Assembly (NCBI GenBank): GCA_003520285.1
Contig: DOVB01000125.1
Location: 1-6,547 of the forward strand
Source of the DNA: Halieaceae bacterium
Lineage (GTDB): Bacteria > Pseudomonadota > Gammaproteobacteria > Pseudomonadales > Halieaceae
Direction of reading: 5' to 3'
DNA: 6,547 nucleotides
Shown here: positions 5,025 to 6,547 of the stretch, in pieces
Layout of the letters: each line of letters opens with the position of its first letter
Position numbering within the stretch: the stretch's first letter is position 1
Program-made: the position numbers and the translations under genes
The notes under the pieces: generated by a model
Told to the model about the DNA's origin: nothing
What the model saw: only the letters and a program-made list of their open reading frames with translations
Databases searched by the model: none

Positions 5025-6547
5025 ATGTCAGAGGTGTCGATACCGGCAGTGATTGAATCGCTCGATGCGGCGGTTGCTCGTCTGACCGAGCCTGGTGCGC
5101 CATTCGAGCTGTCACAAGCCGTTTTGCGTGGTTATGACTATCCCGTATATGCATCAATCCCCGCCAATTTAGGCGACTACTTTGATTTTATGCGCAAGCA
5201 TGGTGACGCTGAATTTTTGGTGTATCAGGAGCAGCGTCTCACTTATCTCGAAACGCTCGAACTGGCGCTCGGACTGGCCGCCAAGCTTGCCGCCGAAGGT
5301 GTGGTGCATGGTGACCGGATTGCGATTGTCTCGCGCAATAATCCTGAGTGGATTATCGCCTTTATCGCAGCGGTTTCGATGGGTGCTGTCGCCGTCCCCA
5401 TGAATGGTTGGTGGACGACAGATGAGCTCGATTACGCGATTGATGACTCAGGTGCGAAGTGGGTTGTCGCAGACGCTGAGCGCGTGCAACGATTAACACC
5501 ACTGATCGATAAGTATGCACTGAGTATTATTGCGACCGACGAAGAGGCGGCTGCGCTCATTGGGGCGCCAACTGTCCAAGCTTGGGGTCTGGCCGGACAA
5601 AGCCTCGACTGGGTTAAGCCCACAGTGGACCCCGATGACAACGCAACGATTTTGTACACGTCAGGCTCTACCGGTCATCCAAAAGGCGTCTTATCGACCC
5701 ACCGAGGCGTTCTGTCGGCACTTTACAGCTGGCTTTTGATGGGCGTGGCCTCGAAGCAGGTGCCAGAACTCGCGCCGTCTGGTTCGGCGGGGAACTCGCA
5801 GCCAGTCGGTTTATTAACGGTTCCTTTGTTCCACTGTACTGCGAGTCACTCGGCATTTATGTTGTCGATATTGCCCGGTCGCAAGCTCATTATTATGTAT
5901 AAGTGGGATGTCGAAGAAGCCATGCGGCTGATCGAATTGGAACGGATCAACTGGATGACCGGTGTGCCGACGATGTCTGCAGAATTACAGCGGGCCGCCC
6001 AGACCACAACGCGAGATTTGTCGTCACTCGCAGAAGTCTACGCCGGCGGTGCGGCAAGACCGGCGGATCATGTCGAGAAGCTCGCCAAAACCTTTAAGCG
6101 ATCCTCTCCGGGCTTAGGGTACGGGTTGACGGAAACGAATGCGCTGGGCGCGTTCAATAGCGGTGTTCTTTATTTGGCCAATCCATCGAGTACGGGTCGC
6201 GCGGTTCCTGCGGTGACTCAGTTCAAGATCATCGATTCCAAAGGCACTTCACTGCCAGCCAATGAGATCGGTGAAGTCTGTATGAAGTCCCCTGCGAATG
6301 CGGTAGGGTATTGGAATAAGCCAGAGGCGACTGCATCAGCCTTTGTCGAGGGTTGGTTCCACACGGGTGATTTGGGCAAGCTCGATGAGTATGGATTTTT
6401 GAGTATCGTCGATCGAATTAAAGACATCATCATCCGAGGGGGAGAGAATATCAGCTGTATCGAGGTCGAGGCTGCGATTTGTGCGCACCCTCTGGTACTT
6501 GAGGCCGCTGTGTTTGGTGTGCCTGACGATCGATTAGGAGAGGCCGT
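5025..6547 (+). CDS. Class I acyl-CoA ligase (AMP-forming), truncated by the window edge
   Basis: This ANL-superfamily ligase should activate a carboxylic acid to its CoA thioester through an acyl-AMP intermediate, feeding the adjacent dehydrogenase. The first 507 codons are present and the frame is open to the window end. Visible motifs are the ATP-binding P-loop YTSGSTGHPKG (211-221), PLFHCTASHS (267-276) in the acyl/aromatic-pocket region, YGLTET (366-371), and WFHTGDLGKLDEYGF (444-458) with the nucleotide-binding D449. The hinge motif DRIKDIIIRGGENIS (463-477) comes next, with R464, K466 and D467. The catalytic C-terminal lysine should lie beyond the edge, with perhaps 50-65 residues missing. 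The hinge reads GENISCIEVE where many fatty-acid ligases have a GENxxPxEVE pattern. The ATG at 5025 is 1 nt after the beta-subunit stop; its upstream AAAAGG (5007-5012) is distant, so translational coupling is likely. The substrate is undefined. There is no signal peptide. Confidence 0.88.
   Translation, partial: MSEVSIPAVIESLDAAVARLTEPGAPFELSQAVLRGYDYPVYASIPANLGDYFDFMRKHGDAEFLVYQEQRLTYLETLELALGLAAKLAAEGVVHGDRIAIVSRNNPEWIIAFIAAVSMGAVAVPMNGWWTTDELDYAIDDSGAKWVVADAERVQRLTPLIDKYALSIIATDEEAAALIGAPTVQAWGLAGQSLDWVKPTVDPDDNATILYTSGSTGHPKGVLSTHRGVLSALYSWLLMGVASKQVPELAPSGSAGNSQPVGLLTVPLFHCTASHSAFMLSILPGRKLIIMYKWDVEEAMRLIELERINWMTGVPTMSAELQRAAQTTTRDLSSLAEVYAGGAARPADHVEKLAKTFKRSSPGLGYGLTETNALGAFNSGVLYLANPSSTGRAVPAVTQFKIIDSKGTSLPANEIGEVCMKSPANAVGYWNKPEATASAFVEGWFHTGDLGKLDEYGFLSIVDRIKDIIIRGGENISCIEVEAAICAHPLVLEAAVFGVPDDRLGEA

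Noticed and set aside
5025..6547. Frameshift or pseudogene in the ligase, suggested by several short frames in this region
   Set aside because: Reading from the ATG at 5025, the frame stays open to the window end with all ligase motifs in order. It is simply cut by the window edge.

Overview
The window is a dense, single-direction stretch of bacterial chromosome with every gene on the + strand. It looks like an acyl-CoA catabolism region from a Gammaproteobacterium, plausibly a marine one. This is inferred from moderate GC content, a proteobacterial DUF1244 gene, AAGGAG-type ribosome binding sites, and the mix of acyl-CoA dehydrogenases, hotdog thioesterases and an acyl-CoA ligase. No ribosomal or other phylogenetic marker is present, so the placement is tentative. 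No mobile element, tRNA, rRNA or CRISPR array was seen.

Layout. (1) 39-338: a small DUF1244 protein of unknown function. (2) 339-422: a short spacer with two adjacent small hairpins and a possible 23-codon micro-ORF that ends 3 nt before the next start. (3) 423-2559: a three-gene unit joined by 4-nt start/stop overlaps, made of an isovaleryl-CoA dehydrogenase-type enzyme followed by two different PaaI-like hotdog thioesterases. (4) 2560-2719: a regulatory gap of 160 nt. It holds a weak hairpin, a 10-bp GC palindrome and a candidate sigma70 promoter whose -10 lies in a perfect 7-1-7 inverted repeat. (5) 2720-6547: a second tight unit made of an acyl-CoA dehydrogenase 'alpha' subunit, a degenerate 'beta' subunit 9 nt later, and a class I acyl-CoA ligase 1 nt after that. 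The ligase runs off the right edge.

How the genes may work together. The ligase would activate a carboxylic acid to its CoA thioester, and the alpha/beta dehydrogenase would introduce the 2,3-double bond. The two dehydrogenase subunits have complementary sets of motifs. Alpha keeps the SEPNAGSD flavin/substrate motif and a catalytic Glu (E249), but lacks RxQFG and the GGxG signature. Beta keeps RKQFG and HGGIG, but lacks the SEPGAGSD motif and a catalytic Glu. This is the logic of the obligate heteromeric dehydrogenases known from steroid side-chain degradation in Mycobacterium (ChsE1-ChsE2, ChsE4-ChsE5). A bulky substrate such as a steroid, isoprenoid or other branched acid is therefore a reasonable but unproven inference. 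The upstream unit could oxidise a short branched acyl-CoA, with the two thioesterases releasing or proofreading acyl-CoA intermediates. The usual leucine-pathway partners of isovaleryl-CoA dehydrogenase (methylcrotonyl-CoA carboxylase, methylglutaconyl-CoA hydratase, HMG-CoA lyase) are not in the window.
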